DNA of 64,000 nucleotides from Nocardiopsis_B sediminis (GCF_042650565.1 NZ_JBHSBH010000015.1:496001-560000); one strand, 5' to 3'. Positions 54,130-64,000 are shown, counted from the first letter of the stretch. Notes: a model not told the origin generated them from the letters alone. Numbers and translations are program-made.

Positions 54130-54807
54130 CTACCCCGCCGATGGGCGGTCGAGGTAGAGCCCGGTCTTGTTGATGTAGCGGACGATGCCGTCGGGCACGA
54201 GGTACCAGATGGGCTCGCCGTTGCGGACGCGCTCCCGGCACTCGGTGGACGAGATGGCCAGGGCGGGGATCTCCACCAGGCTGACCTTTCCATCGGGCAG
54301 CCCGGTGTCGGTGAGCTGGTGCCCGGGGCGGTTACAGCCTACGAAATGCGCGAGATCAAAGAGTTCATCCACGTTGTGCCAGCTCAGAATAGCGCCCAGG
54401 GCGTCGGCCCCGGTGATGAAGAACAGCTCGACCTCGGGGCCGTAGTACCGGCGCATCTCGCGCAGCGTGTCGATGGTATAGGTGGGGCCCTCGCGGTCGA
54501 CCTCCATGCGGCTCACCCGGAACTGGGGGTTCTCGGCGGTGGCGATGACCGTCATCAGGTAGCGGTCCTCGGCCGGGGTGACCTCGGAGGGGTCCTTCTG
54601 GTAGGGGCGCCCGGTCGGCACGAACACGACCTCGTCGAGGCGGAAGAAGTGGGCGACCTCGCTGGCCGCCACGAGGTGCCCGTGGTGGATGGGGTCGAAC
54701 GTCCCGCCCATGATGCCGACACGCCGGGGGTGCGCCTTCAGCCGCAGCCCGGCGTAGGGCGTGTCGTGTGTGCTCGGCCTGCTCGCCTCGTTCGGCTCGT
54801 TCGACAC
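54130..54807 (-). CDS. nadD: Nicotinate-nucleotide adenylyltransferase
   Basis: 225-residue enzyme of NAD biosynthesis that joins ATP and nicotinate mononucleotide. The nucleotide-binding motif GGTFDPIHHGHL is at about residue 34 and the second signature ISSTECRERVRNG is near residue 192. The GTG at 54807 (VSNEPNEAS) has GGAG nine bases upstream. It is followed by rsfS. Confidence 0.95.
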   Translation of the reverse strand: MSNEPNEASRPSTHDTPYAGLRLKAHPRRVGIMGGTFDPIHHGHLVAASEVAHFFRLDEVVFVPTGRPYQKDPSEVTPAEDRYLMTVIATAENPQFRVSRMEVDREGPTYTIDTLREMRRYYGPEVELFFITGADALGAILSWHNVDELFDLAHFVGCNRPGHQLTDTGLPDGKVSLVEIPALAISSTECRERVRNGEPIWYLVPDGIVRYINKTGLYLDRPSAG

Positions 54808-54974
54808 CTGCCGCTCCGTTTCATCCCAGATGCCGGGTTCTCCGGCATCGCCGAGGGTAACGGACCACCTCGAACACCTCTTCCGCCCCCTACCCGGACC
54901 CCGCCGAAAAATCGCGTCATATCTCGAAGCCGGAAACCATGGCGCGGGTCCATCCCGACGCATAGCATGCCGAC

Positions 54975-56060
54975 ATGGCCACCAATTCTCCAGAACGCGC
55001 ACGCGTTCGACTCGACGGCATCAGCTCCCGCGCCTACGAACACCCCGCCGACCGGGGCGCGCTCGTCGCGCTGCGGTCGCTGCGCGGGTTCGACGAGGTC
55101 TTCAAGCGCCTCTCCGGGCTCTTCAACGAGCGCGCGCTGCGGCTGATGTTCCTGTCGAGCGCCGTGCGCGTCAACGAGCAGCAGTTCCCCGAGGTCTACA
55201 ACTACGTCCGCGACGCCGCCTACATCCTCGACCTGGACGAGGTCCCCGAGCTCTACATCCAGATGAACCCCCGCCCCAACGCCATGGCCATCGGCAGCCA
55301 CAAGCCGTTCCTGGTCATGACCACGGGGCTGTTCGACCTGCTCGACGCCGAGGAGCAGCGCTTCGTCGTGGGCCACGAGGTCGGCCACGTGCTCTCCGGC
55401 CACGCCGTCTACCGCACGATGCTGCTCGCGCTGATCCGGCTCGCCTCCCGCGTCGCCTGGATCCCGCTGGGCTACATCGGTATCCGCGCCATCGTCACGG
55501 CGCTGGAGGAGTGGTACCGCAAGTCCGAGCTGTCCTGTGACCGCGCGGGCGTCCTCGCCTCGCAGAACCCCGAGGCCGCCAAGCGCGCCCTGATGAAGCT
55601 GGCCGGCGGGTCGCGGCTGGCCGAGATGAACCCCGACTCCTTCCTGGAGCAGGCCCGCGAGTACGACCGCGGCGGCGACGCCCGCGACAGCCTCATCAAG
55701 CTGCTCAGCCTCACCGGGCAGACCCACCCGTTCGCGGTCATCCGCATGGCCGAGCTCACCCGCTGGATCGACGAGGGCGAGTACCGGCGCATCATCGCCG
55801 GCGACTACCCGCGCCGCGACACCGACAAGGACGCCTCGGTGGGCCAGGAGGCGCGCAACGCCGCCAACTCCTACCGCGAGTCCTGGGAGCGCACGGCCGA
55901 CCCGCTGGTGGGGACGCTGCGCGATGTGGCCGGCAGCGCGGCCAGCGCCGGCGGCCGGCTGTTCGACACCGTGGCCGAACGCTGGAAGGGCGCCGGAAGC
56001 GGCGGTTCCGCCGGCCGCAACGGCACCGACGGGAACGGCGGCGGCCCGGCCGCCTCCTGA
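54975..56060 (+). CDS. M48-family zinc metalloprotease (HtpX-like)
   Basis: 361 residues. The zinc motif HEVGH is at 134-138 (RFVVGHEVGHVLSGHA), followed by a hydrophobic segment at about 147-175 and the third-ligand region KSELSCDRAGVLASQ at about 190. The C-terminal 80 residues are Gly/Ala rich. Members of this family process or degrade membrane proteins. It is divergent from nadD and carried on the plus strand inside an otherwise minus-strand cluster. Confidence 0.85.
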   Translation: MATNSPERARVRLDGISSRAYEHPADRGALVALRSLRGFDEVFKRLSGLFNERALRLMFLSSAVRVNEQQFPEVYNYVRDAAYILDLDEVPELYIQMNPRPNAMAIGSHKPFLVMTTGLFDLLDAEEQRFVVGHEVGHVLSGHAVYRTMLLALIRLASRVAWIPLGYIGIRAIVTALEEWYRKSELSCDRAGVLASQNPEAAKRALMKLAGGSRLAEMNPDSFLEQAREYDRGGDARDSLIKLLSLTGQTHPFAVIRMAELTRWIDEGEYRRIIAGDYPRRDTDKDASVGQEARNAANSYRESWERTADPLVGTLRDVAGSAASAGGRLFDTVAERWKGAGSGGSAGRNGTDGNGGGPAAS

Positions 56061-56215
56061 CCCCGTCCGCTCCCCCCGCACCACCCGGGTTCCGCCGGAA
56101 CCCCATCGCATCCCCCGCCGCGCCGCGGGCTCCGGAGGCCGAAGGCCTGCACCAGGAGCCCGCGGCGGCAGGATCGCTCCGTGAGCGCCCCGGGCCGGAT
56201 CCCGCCGTGGCCCGC

Positions 56216-57025
56216 TTACGGCTTGCGCCCCACTCCCCCGGTCATGAAGCGCGCCGCGATGGACGTGCTGTCGCGCACGATGCCGTCGGGCCGCCACAGC
56301 GGCAGCGGCACCAGGCCCGGCGACAGCAGCTCCAGGCCCTCGAAGTAGGCCGCCAGTTCCTCGGGTGTGCGCACCCGCCCGGTGCCGAGCTGGCTGAGCA
56401 GCACCCTCTCCAGCTCGGCGCTCTCGGGCGCGTCGCCCAGCCGGGTGAAGTTGGTGATGAAGAAGAACGAGCCCGGGACCACGGCGTCGCGCAGGGTGCC
56501 GACGATGCCGCCGGGGTTCTCCTCGTCGAGCAGGTGGTGCAGGATCCCGACCAGCATCACGCACACCGGCTTGTCGAAGTCGATGAGCGCCTGCACATCG
56601 GGGTGGTTCAGGATCTCCTGCGGCTTGCGGATGTCGGCGGTGACGACCCGGGTGTTGGCGTTCTCGGCGAGGATCGCGTGGCCGTGCACGAGCACCAGCG
56701 GGTCGATGTCGACGTAGACCACCTTGGCGTCGGGGTTCACCTCCTGCGCGACCTCGTGGGTGTTGCGCGCGGTCGGCAGCCCGGAGCCGAGGTCGAAGAA
56801 CTGGGTGATCCCCTCTTCCTCGGCGAGGTGGCGCACGACGCGGTGCAGCATTTCGCGGTTGTGGATGGCGATCTGCTTCAGCTCGGGCATGACCTCGAGG
56901 CTGGCGTGCGCGACCTGCCGGTCGATCGCGTAGTTGTCCTTACCGTTGAGCATGACGTCATAGACCCGGGCGGCCGTGGGCACGCCGAGGTCGAGTCCGG
57001 CGCCGGAGGGGGTGTCATCGGCCAT
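56216..57025 (-). CDS. SAM-dependent methyltransferase, DUF574 family
   Basis: 269 residues. The SAM loop is FFDLGSGLPTARNTHEVAQ, with the acidic ligand in VVYVDIDPLVLVHG and the family-typical YDVMLNGKDNYAIDR motif near residue 22. This family is abundant in actinomycetes and frequently found near regulators; substrates are unknown. The start at 57025 (MADDTPSGAG) has GAGGAG upstream. Confidence 0.87.
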   Translation of the reverse strand: MADDTPSGAGLDLGVPTAARVYDVMLNGKDNYAIDRQVAHASLEVMPELKQIAIHNREMLHRVVRHLAEEEGITQFFDLGSGLPTARNTHEVAQEVNPDAKVVYVDIDPLVLVHGHAILAENANTRVVTADIRKPQEILNHPDVQALIDFDKPVCVMLVGILHHLLDEENPGGIVGTLRDAVVPGSFFFITNFTRLGDAPESAELERVLLSQLGTGRVRTPEELAAYFEGLELLSPGLVPLPLWRPDGIVRDSTSIAARFMTGGVGRKP

Positions 57026-57246
57026 TGGGGGGCTCCTCGAACACGGGACATCTTGGGATTCCTGCATCGTAGCGGTCCACAGGGGATTTCCCGTCATGCC
57101 CCGCCCACGGAATCACCTTCCGGGATGTGTTTCCCATTCGGGACCGAACGGCCCGCTGGGAACGGGCGGGCGGGGGCGGGACCGGACGGGCGGATCGGCC
57201 ACCCGCCATCGGCCCGCGCCTCGCGCCCCCGCGCCCCCGTGCGCCT

Positions 57247-57270
57247 GTGAGCCCGTGAGCCCGTGAGCCC
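57247..57270. repeat. Three tandem copies of GTGAGCCC
   Basis: An 8-base unit is repeated three times, embedded in a GC-rich low-complexity stretch between the methyltransferase and UPF0060 genes. No function is suggested. Confidence 0.6.
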
Positions 57271-57284
57271 GCGCTCCCGTGCGT

Positions 57285-57617
57285 CTATGCGCCGCGGGGC
57301 GCGTACATGATCACCGCGACGCCCACCAGGCACACCAGCGCCCCGATGACGTCGAACCGGTCGGGGCGGAAGCCGTCCACGACCATCCCCCAGGCCAGTG
57401 AGCCGGCGACGAAGACGCCGCCGTAGGCGGCGAGGATCCGCCCGAAGTTCGCGTCCGGTTGCAGCGCCGCGGCGAACCCGTAGAGGCCCAGGGCGATCAC
57501 GCCCGCGCCGATCCACAGGAGGCCCCGGTGTTCGCGCACCCCCTGCCAGATCAGCCAGGCGCCCCCGATCTCGAGGAAGGCGGCGACGACGAACAGCAGG
57601 ATGGAGCGGAACGGCAT
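57285..57617 (-). CDS. UPF0060 (YnfA-type) membrane protein
   Basis: 110 residues with four membrane helices (SILLFVVAAFLEIGGAWLIW, LLWIGAGVIALGLYGFAAAL, ILAAYGGVFVAGSLAWGMV, DVIGALVCLVGVAVIMYA). The length and the LEIGGAWLIWQGVREHR segment fit the family, which is distantly related to small multidrug-resistance proteins. The start at 57617 has no strong ribosome site. Confidence 0.88.
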   Translation of the reverse strand: MPFRSILLFVVAAFLEIGGAWLIWQGVREHRGLLWIGAGVIALGLYGFAAALQPDANFGRILAAYGGVFVAGSLAWGMVVDGFRPDRFDVIGALVCLVGVAVIMYAPRGA

Positions 57618-57667
57618 GGTGGTACCCGGGCTTTCTGCGTGACGAGGGGGGATCCGGGCGCGGCCGC

Positions 57668-58924
57668 CTACCTCAGGTGGCCGTCGCCCGTCACGATGTA
57701 CTTGGTCGAGGTCATCTCCGGCAGCCCCATCGGGCCGCGCGCGTGCAGCTTCTGGGTGGAGATGCCGATCTCGGCGCCGAAGCCGAACTCGCCGCCGTCG
57801 GTGAACCGGGTGGAGGCGTTGACCATCACGGCGGTGGAGTCCACGCGCGACACGAACCGGCGGGCCGCCGGCTGGGAGTCGGTGACGATGGCCTCGGTGT
57901 GGGCGGTGGAGTAGGCGCGGATGTGGGCGATCGCCTCGTCCAGCGAGTCCACCACCTTCACGGCGAGGTCGGCCGACAGGTACTCGGTGACCCAGTCGGC
58001 CTCGGTCGCGGGAACCGCGGTGTCGTCGACGGCCCGGACCCGGTCGTCGCCGTGCACGGTGACGCCGAGGCGGTGCAGCTCGCGCAGCACGCGGGGCAGG
58101 AACCGGTCGGCGATCCCGGCGTGCACGAGCAGGGTCTCGGCGGTGTTGCACGTCGACAGCCGCTGGGTCTTGGAGTTCACGGTGACGGCGACGGCCTTGT
58201 CCAGGTCGGCGGCTTCGTCGACGTAGACGTGGCAGTTGCCCTCGCCGGTCTCGATCACGGGGACCGTGGACTCGCGTACGACCGCCTGGATCAGCGAGCG
58301 CCCGCCCCGCGGGATGAGCACGTCCACCAGGCCGCGGGCCCGCATGAGCGCCTGGGCGGAGTCGCGGCCGCTGCCGGGGACCAGCTGGACGGCGTCGACA
58401 GGGATCCCGGTCTTCTCCAGCGCCCCGCGCAGCACCTCGACGATGCGGGTGTTGGAGGAGTACGCCGAGGAGGAGCCCCGCAGGAGGGCGGCGTTGCCGC
58501 TCTTGAGGCAGAGCGCGGCGGCGTCGACGGTGACATTGGGCCGGCCCTCGTAGATGATGCCGATGACCCCCAGCGGGACCCGGATCTGGCGCAGCTCCAG
58601 GCCGTTGGGCAGGGTCGAGCCCCGGACCACCTCGCCGACCGGGTCGGGCAGCTCGACGATCTCGCGCACGGCGTCGGCGATCGCCTCGATGCGCTCGGTG
58701 GTGAGCGCCAGGCGGTCGACCATCGCCTCGCTGTCGCCGGCCTCGCGGGCGCGGGCGACGTCCTCGGCGTTGGCGGCGACGATCGACTCGGCGTTGTGCA
58801 CCAGGGCGTCGGCCATGGCGAGCAGCGCCTCGTCCTTGACCGACCGGCTCAGCGGCGCAAGGTCGGCCGCGGCGTCCTGCGCCCGCTCGGCTACGGCACG
58901 GACCTCGCGCTCGATGTCACTCAT
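57668..58924 (-). CDS. proA: Gamma-glutamyl phosphate reductase
   Basis: 418-residue NADPH-dependent enzyme, second step of proline synthesis from glutamate. The active-site Cys lies in TQRLSTCNTAETLLVH (about 265), and the substrate motif is RPNVTVDAAALCLKSGNAALLRG. It is a member of the aldehyde dehydrogenase superfamily. It acts on the product of proB, which is encoded 750 bases upstream on the same strand; two small open frames lie between. Confidence 0.96.
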   Translation of the reverse strand: MSDIEREVRAVAERAQDAAADLAPLSRSVKDEALLAMADALVHNAESIVAANAEDVARAREAGDSEAMVDRLALTTERIEAIADAVREIVELPDPVGEVVRGSTLPNGLELRQIRVPLGVIGIIYEGRPNVTVDAAALCLKSGNAALLRGSSSAYSSNTRIVEVLRGALEKTGIPVDAVQLVPGSGRDSAQALMRARGLVDVLIPRGGRSLIQAVVRESTVPVIETGEGNCHVYVDEAADLDKAVAVTVNSKTQRLSTCNTAETLLVHAGIADRFLPRVLRELHRLGVTVHGDDRVRAVDDTAVPATEADWVTEYLSADLAVKVVDSLDEAIAHIRAYSTAHTEAIVTDSQPAARRFVSRVDSTAVMVNASTRFTDGGEFGFGAEIGISTQKLHARGPMGLPEMTSTKYIVTGDGHLR

Positions 58925-59231
58925 GGTGGGGTGTCACTTTCCAAGGGTCGGTTCGGCTCGGGCCGGTGGTGCGGGTCGTCCGGCGGGCCGCCGGCGATGG
59001 CGGCGGCCGCCCCGTGGCCCCGCTTCACCCCCAGCTTACGAGGTCAGTGCCCGTGCGGTCCCCGCAGGACCGCCGGCGGCGCTCCCCGGCCCGTGGGGTT
59101 TCCCCTCCGCGCTCGTGAAATTGCTTTTGCGGGATGTGCGGCACCGGGATTGATCATTTCCAGGACAGTGCAGGGCAAGCGGTTATACGGTGTCGGCGCC
59201 AGGTTGCTCGTCGAGGGCGTAGGTGGTGTCG
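58925..59231. other. Intergenic region, no gene seen
   Basis: About 300 bases upstream of proA and before the zinc-ribbon mini-gene. No open frame with a ribosome site and no striking repeat or hairpin were found. The proA promoter presumably lies here. Confidence 0.5.
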
Positions 59232-59333
59232 ATGTCCGCATGTCCGAATGGCGGAGAGCACGATTGGGTGCTGGGAACCGACCGCAAGTTCCACTGCTCC
59301 AAATGCGGGGCCGAAAGCGCCCGCCGGCTGTAG
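59232..59333 (+). CDS. Mini zinc-ribbon protein (33 residues)
   Basis: An ATG at 59232 with AGGTGG six bases upstream opens a 33-codon frame ending with TAG. The translation MSACPNGGEHDWVLGTDRKF continues with HCSKCGAES and ends ARRL. Cys4, His9, Cys22 and Cys25 could bind one zinc ion. The pattern 'CSKCGA near the C-terminus with a single upstream Cys/His pair' is seen in small unannotated actinomycete proteins. It lies on the opposite strand to the pro genes. Confidence 0.5.
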   Translation: MSACPNGGEHDWVLGTDRKFHCSKCGAESARRL

Positions 59334-59416
59334 GGCCGCGGTCCGGCCGCCGGTGACCGCCGGCCGGACGCCCGGGGCGCCATGAGGCCGAGGGGTCCCC
59401 GCCTGCCGCTCCGGTG

Positions 59417-59647
59417 TCAGGCGGGGTACACGGTGCCTTCGGCGACCACGGTGTCGTCGGTGCGGGCGCGCCAGGTGATCGGGCCGTCCACCTGGTCGGC
59501 GAGGCCCTGCGCCCAGCGGCGCAGGGGCGCCCACCGGTCGGGGCCGGGCTGGATGACGGTGCGTCCCCGGTACACCACGGCTCCCAGAGTGGCGACCTCG
59601 CCGCCGCGCAGCAGTTCGGTGTCGAACTCGTGAGTGGTCGGCCTCAT
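59417..59647 (-). CDS. Small conserved-type hypothetical protein
   Basis: 76 residues, mostly beta, starting MRPTTHEFDTELLRGGEVA at 59647 after GGTGG. No signal, membrane segment or Cys. It lies 28 bases downstream of proB on the same strand and probably shares its transcript. I do not recognise the family. Confidence 0.55.
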   Translation of the reverse strand: MRPTTHEFDTELLRGGEVATLGAVVYRGRTVIQPGPDRWAPLRRWAQGLADQVDGPITWRARTDDTVVAEGTVYPA

Positions 59648-59675
59648 GCCGCCACCCTACCGACCTGCGCTCGCG

Positions 59676-60830
59676 CTACCGCTCGGACGGCGACAGCAGG
59701 ACGAGGTCGTCGCGGTGCACGATCTCGCGCTCGTATTCGGGGCCGAGCTCGCGCGCCAGCCAGCGGGTGGAGCGCCCCATCAGCTCGGGGATCTCGGCGG
59801 CGTCGTAGTTGACCAGCCCCCGGGCGATGACCTTGCCGTCCTCGTCGCACAGGTCCACCGGATCGCCCGCCGTGAAGTCCCCCTCGACCTTCACCACGCC
59901 CGCCGGCAGCAGCGACGCGTGCTCGCCGACGACCGCGCGCACCGCACCGGGGTCGAGGACGACGCTGCCCCGCCCCGCGGTGGCGTGGGCCAGCCATAGC
60001 TGGCGGGTCGAGGGGCGGCGCCCCGACCCGGCGACGAAGAGGGTCCCCACCTGCTCGCCGGCGAGCGCGGCGCGGGCGTTGGCGGCCGAGGTCAGCACCG
60101 TGGGCACGCCGGCCTCCGTGGCGATGCGCGCGGACTCCACCTTGGTGACCATGCCCCCGGTGCCCACGCCCCGCCGCCCCGCACTGCCGACGGCGACACC
60201 GTCGAGGTCGCGCGGGTCGACGACGCGCGCGATCCGCTGCGCGCCCGAGCGGGCCGGGTCGTCGTCGTAGAGGGCGTCGACGTCGGAGAGCAGCAGCAGC
60301 GCGTCGGCCCGCAGCAGGTGGGCGACGAGCGCGGCCAGCCGGTCGTTGTCGCCGAAGCGGATCTCGTGGGTGGCCACGGTGTCGTTCTCGTTGATGATGG
60401 GCACGGCGCCGATGTCGAGCAGGCGGCGCAGGGCCCGGCGCGCGTTGCGGTGCTGCACGCGCCGCATCAGGTCCTCGACGGTCAGCAGGACCTGCGCGGC
60501 GGTGAGCCCGTGGGCGGCGAAGGCCCTGGTGTAGTGCGCGATCAGCAGGCCCTGGCCGACACTGGCCGCCGCCTGCTGGGTGGCGAGGTCGCGGGGGCGC
60601 GCCGGCAGCCCCATGGGGCCGATCCCGGCGGCCATCGCGCCCGAGGACACCAGGACGACCTCGGTCCCGGCCGCGCGCCGCTCGGCGAGCACGTCGGCGA
60701 GGTCGCTGATGCGCTCCCGGTCGATGTGACCGTCGGGGGTGGTCAGCGAGGACGACCCCACCTTGACGACGATCCGCCCGGCGCCCGCCATTTCGGCGCG
60801 GCCCTGTGCGGGTGACGATGCGTTCTGCAC
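59676..60830 (-). CDS. proB: Glutamate 5-kinase
   Basis: 384 residues, catalysing the first step of proline synthesis. The amino-acid-kinase core includes VVKVGSSSLTTPDG near the start, INENDTVATHEIRFGDNDRLAALVA in the middle and the GTGGMVTKVESARIATEAGV glycine-rich segment, followed by a C-terminal PUA domain (about 290-380). I prefer the GTG at 60830, which has GGAG upstream, over the ATG 13 codons in. It is 66 bases from obgE and probably in the same operon. Confidence 0.95.
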   Translation of the reverse strand: MQNASSPAQGRAEMAGAGRIVVKVGSSSLTTPDGHIDRERISDLADVLAERRAAGTEVVLVSSGAMAAGIGPMGLPARPRDLATQQAAASVGQGLLIAHYTRAFAAHGLTAAQVLLTVEDLMRRVQHRNARRALRRLLDIGAVPIINENDTVATHEIRFGDNDRLAALVAHLLRADALLLLSDVDALYDDDPARSGAQRIARVVDPRDLDGVAVGSAGRRGVGTGGMVTKVESARIATEAGVPTVLTSAANARAALAGEQVGTLFVAGSGRRPSTRQLWLAHATAGRGSVVLDPGAVRAVVGEHASLLPAGVVKVEGDFTAGDPVDLCDEDGKVIARGLVNYDAAEIPELMGRSTRWLARELGPEYEREIVHRDDLVLLSPSER

Positions 60831-60896
60831 GTCGGACTTCTCTCCGTGTTCGACATATCCGAAAACGGCCGGGCCCTGACGGGTCCCCGCGCGACG

Positions 60897-62261
<1,365 letters not shown>

Positions 62262-62319
62262 GTGCTCTCTCCCCGTGCGGTTGTGCCCCGTGACCAGCGT
62301 ATGCGCCGTTGTCACGCGC

Positions 62320-62354
62320 GTGGGGCGGGCCAGATCGGATCTGGCCCGCCCCAC
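62320..62354 (-). terminator. Perfect 17-base hairpin after rpmA
   Basis: GTGGGGCGGGCCAGATC (62320-62336) and GATCTGGCCCGCCCCAC (62338-62354) are exactly complementary around one G. It follows the rpmA stop by 12 bases and may partly terminate transcription before obgE; no T run follows. Confidence 0.6.
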
Positions 62355-62365
62355 GGTCGCGCCGG

Positions 62366-62620
62366 CTAAGCGGTCGGGACGATGTTCACGGCCCGGCGCC
62401 CGCGCCGGTTGCCGAATTCGACCTGCCCCGCGACGAGCGCGAACAGGGTGTCGTCGCCACCGCGGCCGACGTTGTCGCCCGGGTGGAAGTGCGTGCCGCG
62501 CTGGCGGATGAGGATCTCGCCCGCCTTCACGGTCTGGCCGCCGAAGCGCTTGACGCCGAGGCGCTTGGCGTTGGAGTCGCGCCCGTTACGGCTGGACGAT
62601 GCGCCCTTCTTGTGTGCCAT
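62366..62620 (-). CDS. rpmA: 50S ribosomal protein L27
   Basis: 84 residues, starting MAHKKGASSSRNGRDS and containing the family core VKRFGGQTVKAGEILIRQRG and the C-terminal FGNRRGRRAVNIVP. L27 reaches into the peptidyl transferase centre. It lies 14 bases downstream of rplU. Confidence 0.98.
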   Translation of the reverse strand: MAHKKGASSSRNGRDSNAKRLGVKRFGGQTVKAGEILIRQRGTHFHPGDNVGRGGDDTLFALVAGQVEFGNRRGRRAVNIVPTA

Positions 62621-62634
62621 GTCGAGCCACTCCC

Positions 62635-62946
62635 CTACTTCGCCGCGATGCCGGTGACGCGCACCTGGGTGTACTTCTGGCGGTGCCCCTGGCGCTTCTT
62701 GTAACCGGTCTTGTTCTTGTACTTCAGGATGTTGATCTTCGGGCCCTTGGACTCGCCGACGACCTCGGCGGTGACCTGGTAGCCGCTGAGCTTGGCCGTG
62801 TCGCTGATGACCTTGCCGTCCTCGACGACAAGCAGCGGCACCCAGGTCAGCGTCGAACCGGCCTCGTCGGAGACCTTGTCGATGTCCAAGACGTCATCGA
62901 CAGCAACCTTCTCCTGTCGGCCGCCCGCTCGCACGATCGCGTACAC
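62635..62946 (-). CDS. rplU: 50S ribosomal protein L21
   Basis: 103 residues with the normal L21 length from a GTG at 62946 (VYAIVRAGGRQEKV), ending GHRQKYTQVRVTGIAAK. AGGAAG lies upstream of the start. It heads the rplU-rpmA-obgE operon behind about 200 bases of leader after rne. Confidence 0.97.
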   Translation of the reverse strand: MYAIVRAGGRQEKVAVDDVLDIDKVSDEAGSTLTWVPLLVVEDGKVISDTAKLSGYQVTAEVVGESKGPKINILKYKNKTGYKKRQGHRQKYTQVRVTGIAAK

Positions 62947-63150
62947 CGGGGAACTCTCTTCCTGCTCGGAACCATCCCCGCCGGGGGCGGGGAGTGAAAT
63001 GCGCTCAAAATCGACCGTTGATCCGCTCGCCCGCCGCACAGGGGGGCGCGGGGATCGAAAGTAGGTCTCGGGCGCGCGAACGATTGGGGCGCGCCGACGC
63101 ACCGACCCTTAGATTACCATCCGCTGGTCGGCGACCGGCACGCCCCGTTC

Positions 63151-64000
63151 TCAGCCCGTCTCGACCACGGCGGACTCCGCCGCGGCCTTGGTGCGCCGGG
63201 TACGGCGCCGCCGGGGGCGCTGCTCGGCGCCGTTCTCGGGCTCCACGGCCTCGCCCGCGGCCTCGGCGGCGGGCTGCGGCTCCTGGTCGGGCTCGGGCGC
63301 CGCCGCGACCTTCTTGCGCGCCGTCCGCTTGGCGGGCGCCTTGCGGGTCTTCACGGGGGCCGCGGCCGCGGGCTCCTGCTCGGGCTCGGCGATGGCCTCG
63401 GGGGTGGCCGCCGGGACCTCGGGGGCGGGCTCGGCCGCCTCGGCGACCCCGGGCTTCGCGGTGTCCTCGGGCTGCTCGACGGCCTCGGGCTTGTCCGCGG
63501 TGTCGGCCTTGCCGGCCTTGGCCGCCTTCCCGGGCCGGTCCGCCTTCTCCTTCTCCGCGGCCTTCTCGGCGGCCCTCTCCGCCTTGCCCTTCTTCTTGCG
63601 GCCGCCGCCGGCGCCCGCGCCGTTGCCGGCGCCCTGGCCGCCGGAGGGCTTGTGCTCGACCGGCTCGGTGGAGATGACCAGGCCGCGCCCGTTGCAGTGC
63701 TCGCAGCTGTGCGAGAACGCCTCCAGCAGGCCCTGGCCGACCCGCTTGCGGGTCATCTGCACCAGGCCGAGCGAGGTGACCTCGGCCACCTGGTGCTTGG
63801 TGCGGTCGCGCGACAGGCACTCCAGCATGCGGCGCAGCACGAGGTCGCGGTTGCTCTCGAGCACCATGTCGATGAAGTCGATCACGATGATGCCGCCGAT
63901 GTCGCGCAGCCGGAGCTGGCGGACGATCTCCTCGGCCGCCTCAAGGTTGTTCTTCGTGACGGTCTCTTCGAGGTTGCCGCCCTGGCCGGTGAACTTGCCG
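63151..64000 (-). CDS. rne: Ribonuclease E/G (5' end outside window)
   Basis: About 283 residues of the C-terminal part. The first residues visible at the window edge are GKFTGQGGNLEETVTKNNLE, then RQLRLRDIGGIIVIDFIDMV and the zinc-link motif CEHCNGRG, all typical of the RNase E/G catalytic core. After that comes a roughly 170-residue Ala/Glu/Lys/Pro-rich tail that is probably disordered and ends with basic RRRRTRRTK, likely an RNA-binding or degradosome scaffold segment. The gene order rne-rplU-rpmA-obgE is conserved in actinomycetes. Confidence 0.93.
   Translation of the reverse strand, partial: GKFTGQGGNLEETVTKNNLEAAEEIVRQLRLRDIGGIIVIDFIDMVLESNRDLVLRRMLECLSRDRTKHQVAEVTSLGLVQMTRKRVGQGLLEAFSHSCEHCNGRGLVISTEPVEHKPSGGQGAGNGAGAGGGRKKKGKAERAAEKAAEKEKADRPGKAAKAGKADTADKPEAVEQPEDTAKPGVAEAAEPAPEVPAATPEAIAEPEQEPAAAAPVKTRKAPAKRTARKKVAAAPEPDQEPQPAAEAAGEAVEPENGAEQRPRRRRTRRTKAAAESAVVETG

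Noticed and set aside
54992..55011. SOS-like sequence GAACGCGCACGCGTTCGA
   Set aside because: Lies inside the M48 protease coding region and the spacer is wrong.

Overview
The window is high-GC actinobacterial chromosome with short intergenic gaps, many GTG starts and many 4-base stop/start overlaps. The conserved block rne-rplU-rpmA-obgE-proB-proA-nadD-rsfS, the class II ribonucleotide reductase pair nrdR-nrdJ, the lexA/LysM divergon and a 10-methyl fatty acid (tuberculostearate) gene pair all fit a filamentous actinomycete. The Nocardiopsis/Streptomonospora group (Nocardiopsaceae) is my best guess. That placement is inference, because no rRNA or other marker is present.

Layout. 0-3 kb: two translationally coupled SPFH/Band 7 membrane proteins, the first cut by the window edge. 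3.6-9.1 kb: nrdR-nrdJ with a candidate NrdR box pair, then a LysM cell-wall protein divergent from lexA with two LexA-type SOS boxes between them. 9.2-20.3 kb: a lipoprotein hydrolase, an MMPL-family exporter, and, divergent from the exporter, a 2,492-residue highly reducing type I polyketide synthase with order KS-AT-DH-MT-ER-KR-ACP. 20.3-27.5 kb: two related membrane-anchored proteins, leuS, a small membrane protein, a small lipoprotein, an acyl-CoA ligase and a zinc-ribbon protein. 27.5-31.8 kb: a four-gene amino-sugar uptake operon (binding protein, two permeases, GH3 hexosaminidase) with a readable promoter and operator. 31.9-36.5 kb: a cytochrome P450, a small helical protein and the tmsB/tmsA-like pair. 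36.7-45.9 kb: glutamate racemase-like protein, TPR-like protein, AI-2E family permease, a DinG-type helicase, a double DUF427 protein and a surface protein with a sortase-like tail.

45.9-53 kb: a full-length degenerate tRNA-Ala-like element, a two-component system divergent from an ABC exporter, a LysR regulator, a PAS protein, and two identical tRNA-Ala(GGC) genes flanking a GroES-like gene that looks leaderless. 53-64 kb: a housekeeping cluster on the minus strand (histidine phosphatase, rsfS, nadD, UPF0060, proA, proB, obgE, rpmA, rplU, rne), with an M48 protease and a SAM-dependent methyltransferase inserted.

How the parts work together. NrdR should repress nrdRJ to balance dNTP supply. 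LexA should control itself and the LysM protein in the SOS response. The PKS and MMPL pair looks like a make-and-export unit for a methyl-branched reduced lipid. The sugar operon imports and cleaves chitin-derived or cell-wall-derived amino sugars but has no ATPase of its own. The tms pair methylates and then reduces membrane oleate to a 10-methyl fatty acid. I found no CRISPR array, insertion sequence, integrase, phage gene or rRNA.
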